The position numbers and the translations under genes were made by a program. Below the pieces are notes generated by a model, which made no database searches, was not told the DNA's origin, and saw nothing but the letters and a program-made list of their open reading frames with translations. A DNA stretch of 64,000 nt from Doryteuthis pealeii. Taxonomy: Eukaryota; Mollusca; Cephalopoda; Myopsida; Loliginidae. Shown here one piece after another: positions 24,220 through 39,200 of the stretch. Location of the stretch: positions 49,216,359 to 49,280,358 of the forward strand of contig CM042142.1 in NCBI GenBank assembly GCA_023376005.1. The letters run 5' to 3'. The stretch's first letter is position 1. Every line of letters starts with the position of its first letter.

Positions 24220-27200
24220 AAATATGCCTTAAATTTTGTTTTCTGTAGATGTGATATTGCTACCAAGTTATGTGAATTGGTCTACTAAATTCAGAGGCTT
24301 GCCATTTAATGTGGAAATGGCTAATGTATCAACATTTCCAGATTCTCAATACTTGTATCCACCATTATAAAAATCTGAAACAAAAGCTAGAGGTGAATTG
24401 TATTGAGGATATGATATGTAATAATATTATGGAGTCTTAAGAGTTTTTAGATGTCTATATAAGTTTAGTATAGTTAAAAAAAAAAAAAAAAAAAAGTAAA
24501 GTTGTTGGAGTGGCTTATTATAAGCCGGACAGCAAGGGAGTCCTTTTGACTAGTGTTAGACCAGGGAGATTGTTGTTTCTGCATCTGAGGTGGAGCACCA
24601 TACCTACCACCAGCTCCCCACTTTACCACACAGATTCAAGGTACACTGAGTTGGTGAGAGCTGGAATTGAATCCAGAACCTTGTGGTTCCTAGGCAGATG
24701 CTCTACCGACAGCTAAAAATACTTCTCATAATTTTGAAAGCTCTTGAATATATAAAATTGTATACTACAATCACTATCATGGTACTAAAATCAGTAATCA
24801 TAAATGAGAGTAATCTCCCCTTGTTTGTTTCACTTTGAGGAAGCCATCAGTTTTGGTTGGCCATTTTCATTACACTGTAAATCTACACTGAAAATACAAA
24901 TTTGTTCAAATCAATACAACTGCATGTTTTAACATGAACATATAAAATGTGTTCTTAATAACAATTAAGTTCATTTCAAATAATACACAAGCACAAATAA
25001 GTGAAGCAAACAAGGGGAGGTTACTCTCATTTATGTAGCTTACTCTAAAATCTTATATAGTAAGGATAATCAAGGTTTGCTCTTTTGTACTGGGACTTGT
25101 AGTGTTGTATAGCCATATATACCCAGCATTGTTGGGTATATAATTGAGAGAGGAGACTCTGGTGATAGAGAGAGACAGACAGACAGAGATTTGAGACTTA
25201 CTTGTTGCTTCATTTCTTTCCTGCTATCTTGTGTGGCTGTTTCCTTTTCTTCTCTGGCCGTCATGTTGTCTAGTCTTCTAACTCTCTTCTAAGGGCTACT
25301 TTTCTTAGTCATGCAATTGATTAACTCACAAGACTTTTATTTTCTTGATCAAGATTTATTTAACCCATTTTGATTCGCCGCGCAGTGAGATTTAACCTCA
25401 GCAGAGAGAAACAGATGCTCTCTGCTCCAGCGTCTGGTTGAAACTGAATCTAACTAGTTACGTTTTTCTCATGGCGCGCAAGATTCACACCTCTCTAGGG
25501 GTCAGTTGGGGTCATCCAACGGAAATCCACCCGCCTACACTTTTAACTCCAACAAACCTATTTCAAACTATGGGGTCTTGTCAACAACCCATGACACCAC
25601 ATAATATGTAACACTAGTTTCTTTGTGTTGGGGTCCAGTTGATGGAGGAGGGGCCCTCAAGTTCTGCTCCCAAGTGCTTTTGATTATCTTCAGGGTATTA
25701 TTATTTTTTTTTTTTTTTTGTTTAATGTAAGTGGGAAATTTATTCTACTGGAAGGGTTTATTATTGGTGGGAGTGCTTTGGTTAGCATGTCAGTTATTAA
25801 AACAAATCTGGAGCTGGACCGCACTGTCGGCTGGGGCGTTAGAATGCACTGACTACACCTCTGCAGAGGGGTAAGACTCCCCCAATGGGGACATCTGTTG
25901 GCCGTGGGTAGTGACCTGTGATGCTTAAGGATAGAACCCAGGTGGATGAGCAGTTCATAACTTGCAATACTCCACTTTGGCCCTATCTTGGGCTAGACGG
26001 GCAGTCGGAGAGGCCCCCTCCGATCAATCAGCTGGTCATGTCAAGCCCTACCACCTATATGATTTCCCCAACCCTATTGCCTTTATGGCAAGCCCCAACT
26101 CCTTTTTATCATATGGGTGCTAGAAGGCGGTGACTGAGGGTTTACATGTCCTGGGAATGATGTTAAACTCTATCTGATGGTGAGGTTCCAGTTTTGGAGG
26201 TTTGGGGAGTGTGGAGCACCCCTTCATCACCATTGCTCCCTGGTCCACTCTGACCCAGAGTGGTAGTACCTGTTAGGGTCCCATCTATGGGTTAAATAGA
26301 AAAATGTATTTATAAAAAAATTGTATTATCCATTAAGAATTGATTTATTTCAAAACTTTATCGGCATTAAATGACCCACCGAGGTTGATATACCGTAAAA
26401 CAAAACAAACCAAACCAAACTGGAGCCGGAGTCCCTAAGGTGTAGTAATGCTGAATTTCAGTACTACATAGCAACTCCTGCAGCACTGCCATTGCCTAAC
26501 TGCATAGGTTCTTATCCTCTCCTTTCGACCACAGCTGCAGTGTGGAGAGGGGGGATCTGCTGCTCGGGCAACAGCACTTCCTCCAAAACAACCCATCCAG
26601 GCTACGTAGTAAAAAATAAAAAAATAAATACACCATTGTCTTTTGCAGACGGAAGGATGCCAACAATATTAAAAAAAAAAAACAATTGCAACATAGGATC
26701 CTAAGAATAAAATAACCCATTAAAAATAATTGAATTTGAAGTGTAAAACATTTTATTTTAATGATTTATTTATTTTGATAGGGAACTTGGTAAACAAGCC
26801 CATGAAGAACGTCTGAAAATTCAGAAAATGCAAATGGAAGGTTATGCTAAAAAGCAAGAATTTATCAATGAGGGTAATGCTGCCATAGAAGAAAAAAAGG
26901 TAAGACTCTGGGGTTATTTCCTATAACTCCAACATAAACTATTGACTGATAATTTATTTATTTATTTATTGATGAAATAATGAAATTATAATTGCAGATC
27001 CTTCATACAATCTTCTTTAGCATTTCTGAAAATGTCATGAACAAAAATTGATATATTTGTTAGAAAAGAAGAATACTTTTTGAAATAGTGATTCATCAAA
27101 TATTGTAAGACAATCTACTAGGAAAAAAGAATACAGTGTTAGGGTTAGGGTTTAGGGTTAGTTTAATTGGAAAATAAATAAATAATTTATCAGTCAATCA

Positions 27201-30200
27201 GAGTGGTTTCCCTTTGTTTATGTTGGAGTTATAGGAAATAACCGATTCTGGAATCTATTTCTCTTGAAAAGTTCTTTTTTTTAACATTTTTTTTTTTTTA
27301 AATGCTCATGATAATTGTTGTATTGCTAGGTGGAAAGATACACGGATGAATGTTGTGCTTAACACATTTATTAAGCACCAGCATCTGGTGCTAAATGGAT
27401 ACATACAAACACAGAACAAATAAGTACAAACAATTAAGACAAACTTACACTAAATAGAGGAGGGTCAGTTCAGTATAGCCAACGCAGCAAAGTCAGTCTG
27501 AATATTAATCAGCTAATTAATCTACTTTAATCGTAGGCTATTTTATGGCTATGAGCCAGTCCATCTGGTAAAGTGCTGAAGGGGTGTTAGCTACTCTACA
27601 ACAATAATAATCACCAGTTGTACATTGATCTGTTGATGTGGAGGCATGTATTGTAATGGTTATCGTCGTAGAAAATGAACATGGTGAGACTAGTTCAAAT
27701 CCTATCATTTTTCACGGATACTATGTAATACTTTATATAATGATTATTTACTTTTAATTAATTCATAAAATGTTGGACCCCTCTGATCAGTCAGAGGGTT
27801 ACGTCAAGCCCCTAGCACTTATATGATTGTCCGAACCCTTTTTATCATATGTGGTAGAAGGTGATGGCTGAGGGTCTTCATGTCCTTGGTATGATGTTAA
27901 ACTCTATCTGATGGTGAAGTTCCAGTTCTGGAGCTCTGGGGAATGTGGAGTGCCCCTTTACCATTACTCCCAGGTCCACTTATTAGGGTGCCATCTATTG
28001 ATGATTGAGTTGAAAAAAATGAGTACCCATGAGGAATGAATCAAACAAGATGTCTTTGACATAAAATAACCCAACAAGGGTTGACATCCTTTGAAATCCC
28101 ACCAATCAACCATAAAGTATTGGAATTTAAAAATTTTATTTATTTATTTTTAAGTTTGACTTTTTTCCAGATAATATTTAATTTAATTTTCTCTTTTCAG
28201 AACAAATTAACAGATTTGGAGAATTTGAAAATTACAGCTGAACAAAAGAAAACTGAGGCAGAAGGTAATTATCTTGCAACATATTGATTTAAATTTGAAA
28301 TCTATTTTAGGAAATAGACCAACAGCCATTCTACATGGATATACAAGAGTGGAGTGGGCGAGTCCTGTGGCATAGTGGGTAAAGTACTCGACCCACTACA
28401 TCGTAGTGAGTGAGTTTGAATTCCAGTTGTGCTATTACGTTCACTTTTGGACTAATGCCCTTGGGAAAGGTAGGAACCCCCTTATCCCTCCAGCTATGGG
28501 TTAAATAGTGCCACTGCTGTTCTTCTACAAGGATGGCTTTGGCATTAAATAACCCACGAAGATTGATATGCCATTAAACAAAGACCCCCCCCCCCCCTGC
28601 ACTGGAAAATATTAATTAAAATCCACACACTGTTTTAAGTGAATGTAATAGTGCGACTGGAATTTGAACTTGCTTACTACGATGTTGCACTCAAGCACTA
28701 TCCCAATCTAATCATTATCTATCTCAATCTTTTCATATCTATCTATGTATTCTTATATATATCTATCTATCTCTCTAAGTATTTTCATAGATATCTATAA
28801 ATTTCTCTCTGTCAATCTCTCTCTCTCGATAAATAGATAGTATATGTGTGAACATTAGTATGAGTATAATCTTTGTAATAAGTACATGGTGTGTCAAAAA
28901 AAGTATCAAAATTAAAACTTTTTACCAAGATAGAAATGAAGATATGACATTAAACAAAGAAACCAAGCTAAAGTGGATCAACAAGTTTGTAGCCAAATAC
29001 AATTATTAACTGAATTTTATTCTGAATTTTCACTCTATGATATTTTCACCATATAATATTTGATTTAGAGTGAGATGATTGAAAAATGAATTCTCTTTTC
29101 ATTTTCTTTTTTAAAATTTTTTTTTTAATAAATGTTGGAATTTTTTAGATATATATATTTACCAACTCCTCCGCACGAGCAGGATATGACACAGGGTCAA
29201 TTTCTTAAGCAGAGTTTAACAGGTTTGAATTCAGAGTTTTCCTTCTCCTAGACTGGTTACCTAGCCATGGTTAAAGAGCCCAGTCTGCCCTGCTATTTAT
29301 CCATAGCTGGAGGGAGAGTAGGATTCATACTTTCCCAAGGGTATTAGCGCTAAGTGAAATGCAATTACCTCGTCCAGGATTGAACTCGGGGCGACGAGTC
29401 CATTTCCCATGACTTTAACCATTACACCACACACTTAATATATATATAATTTTTTAGATATAAGGTGTATGCTAGTTCCCGGCCTATATTTATAGACTAG
29501 GCGAGATTATGTGGTCTATTCCTTAGCCAATCGTTGGCCATACTGCGTGGCTGATATATTACTTAAGCGCTGATTCTTTCTCAGTCTACTCGCAACATTT
29601 GACGAAGGAACCTAGGAATCTCTACCAGAGAATATTACCAAAGGAACCAAATTGGAGGATTCTCTACCTAGAATCAACTGGCCAATTATGGCCCTTAAAA
29701 ACTTAACAATAAATAATTACAGTAATTAGTCTATGAACTTACTAACCTATATATACAGCTTGTACTATTAAAAAGTATTTATATATAATTTTTCTTCAAA
29801 AGAAATTATGCTATTTTCTTATTTTATTTAAAGCTTGGAAGACCGAAGCTGAAGTTCCTGAGAAAACAGCTAAAGAAGCACATGAAAAAGTTTGGGAAGG
29901 TATTATAAACATTTATATACAGTTATAATTTCTTATTTGTAATTCTGAAACTGAAAATCATGAAATAAAGAAAAAATTTAAAAAAAAAAATTGTTTTTAT
30001 TATAATTTTAGAAGAGAAAAGTAAATTGCAGCAAGAAGAAGACCAGAACCATGCAAATGATGCTTTTAATGAATTGGATATTAATAAAGACCACTTGTAA
30101 GTATTTCATTTTATTTTCCATGAATATTGTATTTAGTTAACTGAAATAATATTGTTGGCTTCTATAATCCGCCAACACTATACCTGATACTCCCATCCAC

Positions 30201-33200
30201 ACACATATGCATGCACGCGCACACATACATGTATATTATTACTGTATGCTGTTCATGTTCCTGACACTGATACATTATTCTATGTACTAGACATGAGACT
30301 TTGATGAGTTATGGTGCAACTGAGTACTGTACACAATAAATTTCATTATTTCATTACTGCATTTTAATATGGATTTAAAACTTTATAATAATGGTTAAAT
30401 ATACGTATTTTCCTGAAAATAAGACCCTACCTACAAAATAAGACCTAGAGTGATTTTTCAGAATGATTTTAATATAAGCCCTCCCCTTAAAATAAGCCCT
30501 AGCTGAGAGTAGCAGACAGACAAAAGAAATAAGCATTCTTCACAATCACATAATATAATACAAACACTTGTCTTCGTTGATGATCAAGATGATGTGCCAC
30601 CCTGTCGGCTGGGGCGTTAGAATGCACCGACTGCACCTCTAGAGCAATACTCTACTTTGGCCCTATCTTGGGCTAGACGGGCAGTCGGAGAGGCCCCCTC
30701 CGATCAATCGGCTGGTCTCGTCAAGCCCTAGCACCTATATGATTTTCCCAATCCTATTGCCCTTATGGCAAGCCCCAACCCCTTTTTTATCATATGGGTG
30801 CTAGAAGGTGGTGACTGAGGGTCTACATGTCCTGGTAATGATGTTAAATTATTTATTTTCCCATTAAACTACCCCTAACCCTAACCCGTCTTCTTTTTTA
30901 CTAGTAGATCAATAAATAAATAATTTATCAATCAAGAGTGGTTCCCCTTTGTTTATGTCAGACTTATAGGAAATAACCAAAGAACATGTTAATGGTAAAT
31001 AAATGTAGATGATTTTTCATAATTTCTGTTTATTTAGAAATTTCGTAATTTTTTACTTTGCAATGTTGTTTTTTGATATATGAAGAATTAGACATCCCTC
31101 CAAAAATAATCCCTAGTGTTATATTTGGAGTGAAAATTAATATAAGTCCTGTCTTGTTTTCAGGGAAACATGGTATTTTTTAATGTAATTTTTTAAGCAT
31201 AAAGGACAATTTGAGTTATGTTTGTTTATAAAAGTTTAGCAGATCATCATCATTGTTTTTAATAAATGTCAAGGTGTTGAATTGTATAGTTCCTCCAGGC
31301 ATTTACTAGTTCAGTCCCAATGGACAAACTGCACAGATTAAGTAGTTGTTGCTACTACTGCTAGGAACAGTCCATTAAGTTGAGGAGGTGTTTGGCTTGT
31401 TCCATTAACCAATAGTTACAGTTTTAATCAAAACCCTTTCTTACTGGATGTCAAATGTACTCTTAGAATCAGCACCCTGACAGTGGGGCTTAGAATATGC
31501 TGACTATATCCCCTGCAGAAAGGGGTTATGACCCTCCCTCCCATCAAAAATAAATCTCTTATAAGATTTCCTACTTATTAAATAATGATTTGAAATTTGG
31601 CAAAACAGTTTGATGTTGCTTTAAATAATTTTGTATTTTTTCTTTCTTTTTTCAGATTGAGTGTTAATGAAATGAAAACCCATTCAGAATTTGATATTGA
31701 TTCTGATGGAACTGTATCTGAGGAGGAAGCTAAGGTAAATAAACAAAAGTATTTAATTATCATAACTAGCAAGAATATGCACCCCTGGGCATTAGTATTT
31801 AAGTTTTTAGTGTATTGAAATATATTAAATTAGGAAGACTAAAGAAATAGAATAAGAATATAAATATAAAAAAATACACTAATTTTAATTATATTCAAAT
31901 TGGTTTCTATACAAAATCATTCATAGGATTGATTTTATGTTTGAAAATAAAACAATATTAGAGATCAATAACACCAGGTAATTATTTATTAAACCCGGTT
32001 TTGTTAAAACCAGTGTGCAAATTAACCACACCATATATTATGTAAACCTTTATTTCTTAGTAATATATAAGATACATTGCAGGATTTTAAAAACATGGGT
32101 TGTTTTGAGACAAATCTAACTCAGTTTTTCATAGAGACCTTGTTAGTAAATTCTATACATTAATGATTGACTATAAATTAAATACTCATTGATAAACTTA
32201 TACAATTCCTGAGGGTATTGTGATGTAGCAGTGATGTAATTTCAGTTACAGACAGACACCGAATCTCCATTATAATCATTATTTGATTGTGTAACCAATC
32301 TATACTAACAGGGACACCTGGCATTGCCTGGGGTAAAATAAACTTCAAATACCATAATACAGTTAAAATGGGTTTGGTTTATGATACTGAACTTCATTTG
32401 CTTGAAACTTGTTTACTTGTTTGAATGGTTCATTTCACTGAAAATTCAAACCACTGAAAGATAACTTGAGTATCTAGTTCTTTTTAAAATTCTGTATCAT
32501 TAATAATTAGATCAGTTAATTCAATTGGGGGTTGTAAATAGTATTTGTTTATTTACAATAATGAATCATATAAAGAACTAAAGATTATGAAAGAATCAAA
32601 TCTTCATTCGAATAATGTTTTTAATGTTTTGGCTTTATTCTATGGATATTTAATAACTGGTCCAAAAATATAAAAAGAAGTGTCCTGGGTATGATGTTAA
32701 ATAGCATGCTGAGTCCCTGATGCACAAAAACCTAAAAGGACACAGTAAAATTGTATCCATGTGTCCCAGTGTTTTTCTTTTTTTTTTCCTCACCATTTCA
32801 AGCTAACTGTAAAAACATTTCAATAGTTTCTTATAAATGAATTACACAGGATAGGTTACAAGGTAGGAGTTAGACTGCTTTAGTTGGGACCCATAAATTT
32901 TCCCAGGGACTCATTCAAAGCAAATATGTGCGTACCAGGATACGCTAAATCAAAAAGCTATCAGCATCACTGAGCATGTAGTGATAGTTCCAATTCTGGT
33001 GCTCTGGGGAGTGTAGAGTACCCCTTCATCGCCATTACTTCCAAGTCCACCCTGATCTGTTGTGATAGTACCTGTTAGGGTCCCATCTAAAGATTAAATA
33101 GTTTTAAAAAATGTTTAAAAAAAGTTTGAGTTTAAAAAACAATTTGAATACCCATCAAGAATGAATAAAACAAATCGTCTTGGCATAAAATAGCCCAACA

Positions 33201-36200
33201 AGGGTTGATATGCCAAAAAATCCAACCAACCAATAAAATAAAAAGGATGCAAAATAAACTTATTTAAATATTTGTCCCTCATAAAATGAATTTGAATTTT
33301 AGGTGAAATGAATCATTCCAACTAGTGAACATTAGTCTATCGAGTTTTGGTTCAGTGAATTTCAGTATAATTTTGATCCTTTGGACTGTTGTCCTCATCT
33401 TTATTGTGGGGAAGCAAAAACTCAATGTTTCAGATGCTGTATCCTCCAACCTTCCTCAGGTGTTCCTTGTCTATCTAAGCATAGCACTGACCCAACTTAG
33501 GAAATCATTTTGTATCGTTTGACTGTTGATCAAACAAGGTGTCAAAGAACTTTTGATGATCTCATTCAAATAATGATGTTTTAATAAGCCTATCAATCTG
33601 AGATGTGTCACGAGAAAGCAGCCAAAGAAAAAAAAATTGATAGTTAACTAAACATATCAAACATTGTAATAGTCAAATTATCATACTGTGGTATATCCAT
33701 AGTTCCTGCTAATATTAATTAGTAATCTAGAGCAGGGGTCAATAAAGTATGCATTTTATCAGGCCCGCTGACGGTACTTGAATTTGTAATGTTTTTGATA
33801 ATGTTTTGAAAATAAATATGTTGGTTAAATTTGTTTTTGTGCATCTTACAACACTCCTCTATGAATATACATGGAAAGATAAATTTTGTTTTACATCTTT
33901 TTCTCAAGCTTTTGATTCTGGCTAGCAAGTATTGAACACAATAATTATGTGGCCCGAACTTGTTATTTTTTTCAATTATCTGGTCCACTGTGAAAAAAGT
34001 TTGGTGATCCCTGCTCTAGAGTGTTAGAAAATATGATTGCAGGAATTGTATGCTTGGCTGAAAAATTTTGTAGCTTGCATTCTATTTATTCATTTTATTT
34101 TTTATTTCCAGGAATATATGGAAGATGTTATTGAAGCTAATTACAATCATTTTATTGAAAAGATGTGGCCCAATATAAAAGAAATATATAATAAAAAAAA
34201 AGGCAGAAAAAGAATCCCAAGCTGAAACTGTAATAACAGCGCCAGATGCTGCTACTACAACAGAAGCACCAGAAAAGGCTGCAGCGGTGAGAAATTTCTA
34301 AAAACATTTTCATTTTTTTTTTTTTTTTTTTTTTAATTGAAAGTAAATGAACTGAAGTGCCAGAAAATTAGATATGGCCGCTTAATGATGTGTAGTTCCT
34401 GCTTATTTCCTATAAGTCTAACATAAACAAAGGGGAACCACTCTTGACTGATAAATTATTTATTGATCTACAAGGGAAAAAAGAGATGGGTTTAGGGTTA
34501 GTTTAATGGGAAAATAGATAAATTTATCAGTCAAGAGTGGTTCCCCTTTGTTTATGTTAGACTTATAGGAAATAGTTCCTTGCCTGAATAATATGCCCTG
34601 TCAGCTGGGACTGTAGAATATGCTGACTGCACCAATACAAAGTGGTAAAAAACCTGTGATGCTTAAAGATGGCATCCTGGTGGCCCTCTGTTGGCTGTAG
34701 GTGTAACCTTTGATGCTTAAAGATGGAATCCTGGTGGCTGACCCATTCATAACATACAACACTCCACTTTGGCCCTTACTGAGGCTAGATGGGCAGTCAG
34801 AGAGGCCCCTTCCAATCAATCGGCTGATCATGCTAAGCCCTAGCACCTATATGATTGTCCTGATCCTATTGCCTTTATGGCAAAACCCCAAACCTTTTTA
34901 TCATATATGTGCTAGAAGGCGGTGGCTGAGGGTCTTAGAGTCCTGAGTATGTTGTGAAGTTCCAATTCTGGCACTCTGGTGAATGTTGAGTTCTTCCAAG
35001 GTCCACTTTAATATGGAGTGGTAGTAACTGTTAGGTCCAATCTATCGGTTAAATAGATTAAAAAATGAGTTCTAAAAAATGTTTGGAAAAAAAGTTAAGA
35101 AAAAAATTAAACTAAGACACGTGACATATCATGCAAAATTTGGTCGAAGAATACTCTACCGAAGGACCTATTTGTCTCTCACCCACTTATGATGGCTGGA
35201 CCTGGCTCATGTCACTTGATGAGAATATGAAAAGAGAGGAAAATTTTGCTCTCTTTTTCTCTCTGGTGTCAAACAAGGCAGACATATCACATTTTGCTCT
35301 GTCTTCCAACCCCTTGTGGCTCAAACCCTGATCGCTAAGATTTGTAACGAATAAACCATTTGTTATAAATCTGAGGTTTACGTTGTACTTCAAACATCAT
35401 TAGATCACATGAAAGAAAAAGGCTTCACACTAAAAAAGGCAAGAAGCAAGTGATATCCCCCACAGATTATTATGGATGCTGACTATGCAGATGATCTGGC
35501 ATTTACAAATACACCTGCATCTCAGCTACATAGCCTGGAGAAGGCAGCACGAAACATTGGCCTCTATGTAAAATTGAGTTCATGTGTTTTAAAAAGAAAT
35601 GAGACATCTCCACACTTGATAGTAAGCCTCTAAAGCCAGTAGAACAATTCATGTACCTAGGTAGTTATATCTCCTCCACAGAAAGCAATGTTAATGCACG
35701 CATAGTCTGGTATAAACAGATTATCAGTCAGATGGAAATCGGATCTCACTGACAAGTTAAAGCAACAGTTCTTCCAAGCTGTAGTTGTATCAGTGCTACT
35801 GTATGGCTGCACCACTTGGACCTGAACAAAGCACCTAGAGAATAAACTAGATGGGAGTTGTACAAGAATGCTGTGTGTGATCTTAAACAAATCATGGAAA
35901 CAACACCCCACAAGAAAGCAGCTGTATGGCCACTTGCCCCCATCACACAAGTCATCCGGTGAGACAAACAAGACATACTAGATACTACTGGTGAAACAAG
36001 GGCGAACTCATGAACAATTGTTACATAATTATTGGATCCCTAATACATTTATAAGGTATTGTAGAAATCATAATGGCGATTAGTATAGCTGATGGCCTTG
36101 AGAGTGAGTGACAGCGTTTGACCTCGATCTCACCTTGCGTTCTGGGAGAACGTTCGTGAGAACCGTAACCCCATAGAAGGCCCTCTTCCGGTTTAAGGAT

Positions 36201-39200
36201 ATAGTCAGTTTAAGGCAGTTAGAACTTAGAAGCCGAGCTAGCAACATGTAAGCCTCATCTGGCAGATTGTCTGGGTGGGGATTTGGAATAAAGTAACATC
36301 AACATAAATCGAAGTCTTGTGTTTATTACTAAAAACTAACAATGACACAAGGCTTCTGATAAGGAACAGAAACCAGACCCGGAATCCTCAATAGAAGACC
36401 AGACGAGACCTTAGAAGATATAACAGACTAAGCTAGATGATAGACGATCAGAAGCAAAGCGGCCAGAAGAATAGACGACAGAGAAAGGTATATAACGTCA
36501 TGAAATAATATATTATAACGAAGAAAAATTGTTTTTTATATAATTTTAAGAGGAAAAGTAAATGCAGCAAGTAAGAAGACCAGACCGATGCAGATGATGG
36601 CCTTTTATGAATTAGGATATAATAATGACCACTTGTAAGTAATTTCATTTTATTTTCCATGAATATTGTATTTAGTTAACTGAAATAATATTGTTGCTCT
36701 ATAAATCCCGCCAACACATACTGATACTCCCATCCACCCACAGCATGATACTGCAGGTCACATACATTATATTTATTAGCTGAGTATGCCTGTTCATGTT
36801 CCTGACATGATACTTATTGTGCTATGGTACTAGACATGAGACTTTGATGAGTTTTGGTGGCACCTGAGTACTGTTAACAACAAATTGTCATTAATTTCCA
36901 TTTACTGCATTTAAATATGATGTTTAAAACTTTATAATATGGTTAATATACTGATATTTTCCTGAAATAAGACACCTACCTGTACAGAAATAAGACTAGA
37001 GTGATTTTTTCAGAATGATTTTTAAATATAAGGCCCTCCCCTTATTAAAGTAAGCATCCTAGCTGAGAGTGGCTAGACATGACGAAAAGAAATAAGCATT
37101 CTCACAATCACATATATAATACAAACACTTGTCTTCGTTGATGATTCATGATGATGCCACCTACTGTCGCTGGGCGTTAGAATGCACCGAACTGCACCTC
37201 TAGAGCAATACTCTACTATGGACCCTATCTGGGCAGACCGGGCCAGTCGGGAGAGGCCCCTTTCCGATTAATCGGCTGGTCTCGTCAATGCCCTAGCACT
37301 ATATGAATTTTCCCCAATTACCTATTGCCTTCTATGGCAAGTCCCAAGCCTTTATAGTCATTTATGGCGTGCTAGAAGGTTGGTGACTGGAGGGTCTACC
37401 ATGTCTCTGGTAATTGATGTTAAATTATTTTATTTTCCATTAAACTACCCCTAACCCTACCCGTCTTCTTTTTTACTAAGTAGATCAATCAATAGATAAT
37501 TTATTATAATCAAGAGTGGTTCCCCTAATTGTTTTATGTCAGACTTATAGGATAAACCCATACGAACAATGTTTAAATGGTAAATAATTAGTGATGTATT
37601 CAGTAATTTGCTGTTATTTAGAGAATTATCGTTACATATTTGGTTACTTTGCCAAATGTTGTTTTTTGATATGTGAAGAATTAGACGATCCTCCAAAATA
37701 TCCCTAGTGTTATATTTTGGAGTTGAATTAATATAAGTCTTGTTCTGTGTTATATCAGGGGAAACATTTGTAATTTTAAGTAAATTTAGTTTAAGAGCAT
37801 TAAAAAGGACAATTTGACAAGTTAAATGTTGTTGTCTTAGTAAAAGTTTAGCAGCATAATCATTCATGTTTTTAATAAATGTACAGGTGTTGAATTGTAT
37901 GTTCCTTCCAGGTGATTTACTAGTTTCAGTCCCAATGGACAAACTGCAACAGATTTAAGTAGTTGTTGCTACTACTGCTAGGAACAGTCCATTAAGTTGA
38001 GGAGGTTGTTTTGGCTTGTTCCATTACCAATAGTTAAACGTTTTAATCAAAACCCTTTCTTACTGGATGTCAAATGTACTCTTAGAATCAGCACCCTGAC
38101 AGGTGGGCTTAGATATATGCTGACTATATCCCCTGCAGAAGGGGTTATGACCCTCCCCCCATCAAAATAAATCTCTTATAAGATTTTCCTACTTATTAAA
38201 TAATGATTTGAAATTTGGCAAAACAGTTTGATGTTGCTTAAAAATAATTGTATTTTTTCTTTCTTTTTTCAGATTGAGTGTTAATGAAATGAAAACCCAT
38301 TCAGAATTTGATATTGATTCTGATGGAAGCCTGTATCTGAGGAGGGAAGCTGAAGTAATAAACAAAGTATTTAATTATCATAACTAGCAAGAATATGCAC
38401 TCCCCTGGGCATTAGTTTTAAGTTTATGTATTGAAATATATTAAATTAGGAAGACTAAAGAAATTAAATAAGAATATATAAATATAAAAAAATACACTAA
38501 TTTTAATTATAATCAATTGGTTTCTATAAAAATCATTCAAGGATTGATTTATTGTTTGAGAATAAAACAATATTAGGATCAATACACCAGGTAATTATTT
38601 ATTAAACCGCGTGTTTTTGTTAAACCAGTTGTGAAATTAACCACACCATATATTATGTAACCTTATTTCTTAGTAATAATAAAATACATTAGCGGATTTT
38701 AAAACATGGGTGTTTTGGCAAATCTAACTCAGTTTTTCAAGAGACCTTAGTTTAGTAAATTCTATACATTAATGATTAGACTATAAATTAAATACTCATT
38801 GATAATACTTATACAATTCCTGAGGGTATTGTGATAGTAGCAGTGATGTAATTTCAGTTACAGACAGACACACGAATCTCCATTATAATCATTATTTGAT
38901 TGTGTAAGCCAATCTATACTAACAGGGACACCTGGCATTGCCTGGGTAAAATAAACTTCAAATACCATAATACATTAAATGGGTTTGGTTTATATAAACT
39001 GAACTTCATTTGCTTGAAACTTGTTTTACTTGTTGAATGGTTCTTTCCACTGAAAATTCAAACCATGAAGAGATAACTATGAGTATCTAGTTTCTTTTTA
39101 AAATTCTGTTCATTAATAATTAGATCAGTTATATTCAATTGGGGGTTTGTAAAAGTATTTGTTTATTTACAATAATGAATCATATAAAGAACTAAAGATT

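Noticed and set aside
25918..26133. Recurring short open frame starting Met-Met-Leu-Lys-Asp
   Set aside because: It is found in several copies of the composite repeat with different stops and shifts; no conserved protein is implied.
30880..30895. Interstitial telomere repeat
   Set aside because: The CCCTAA units are at the same place in all copies of a MITE family.
37457..37942. 161-codon open frame on the minus strand
   Set aside because: It lies in the noisy duplicate block. The matching clean region does not keep the frame open, and the composition is AT-rich with no motifs.
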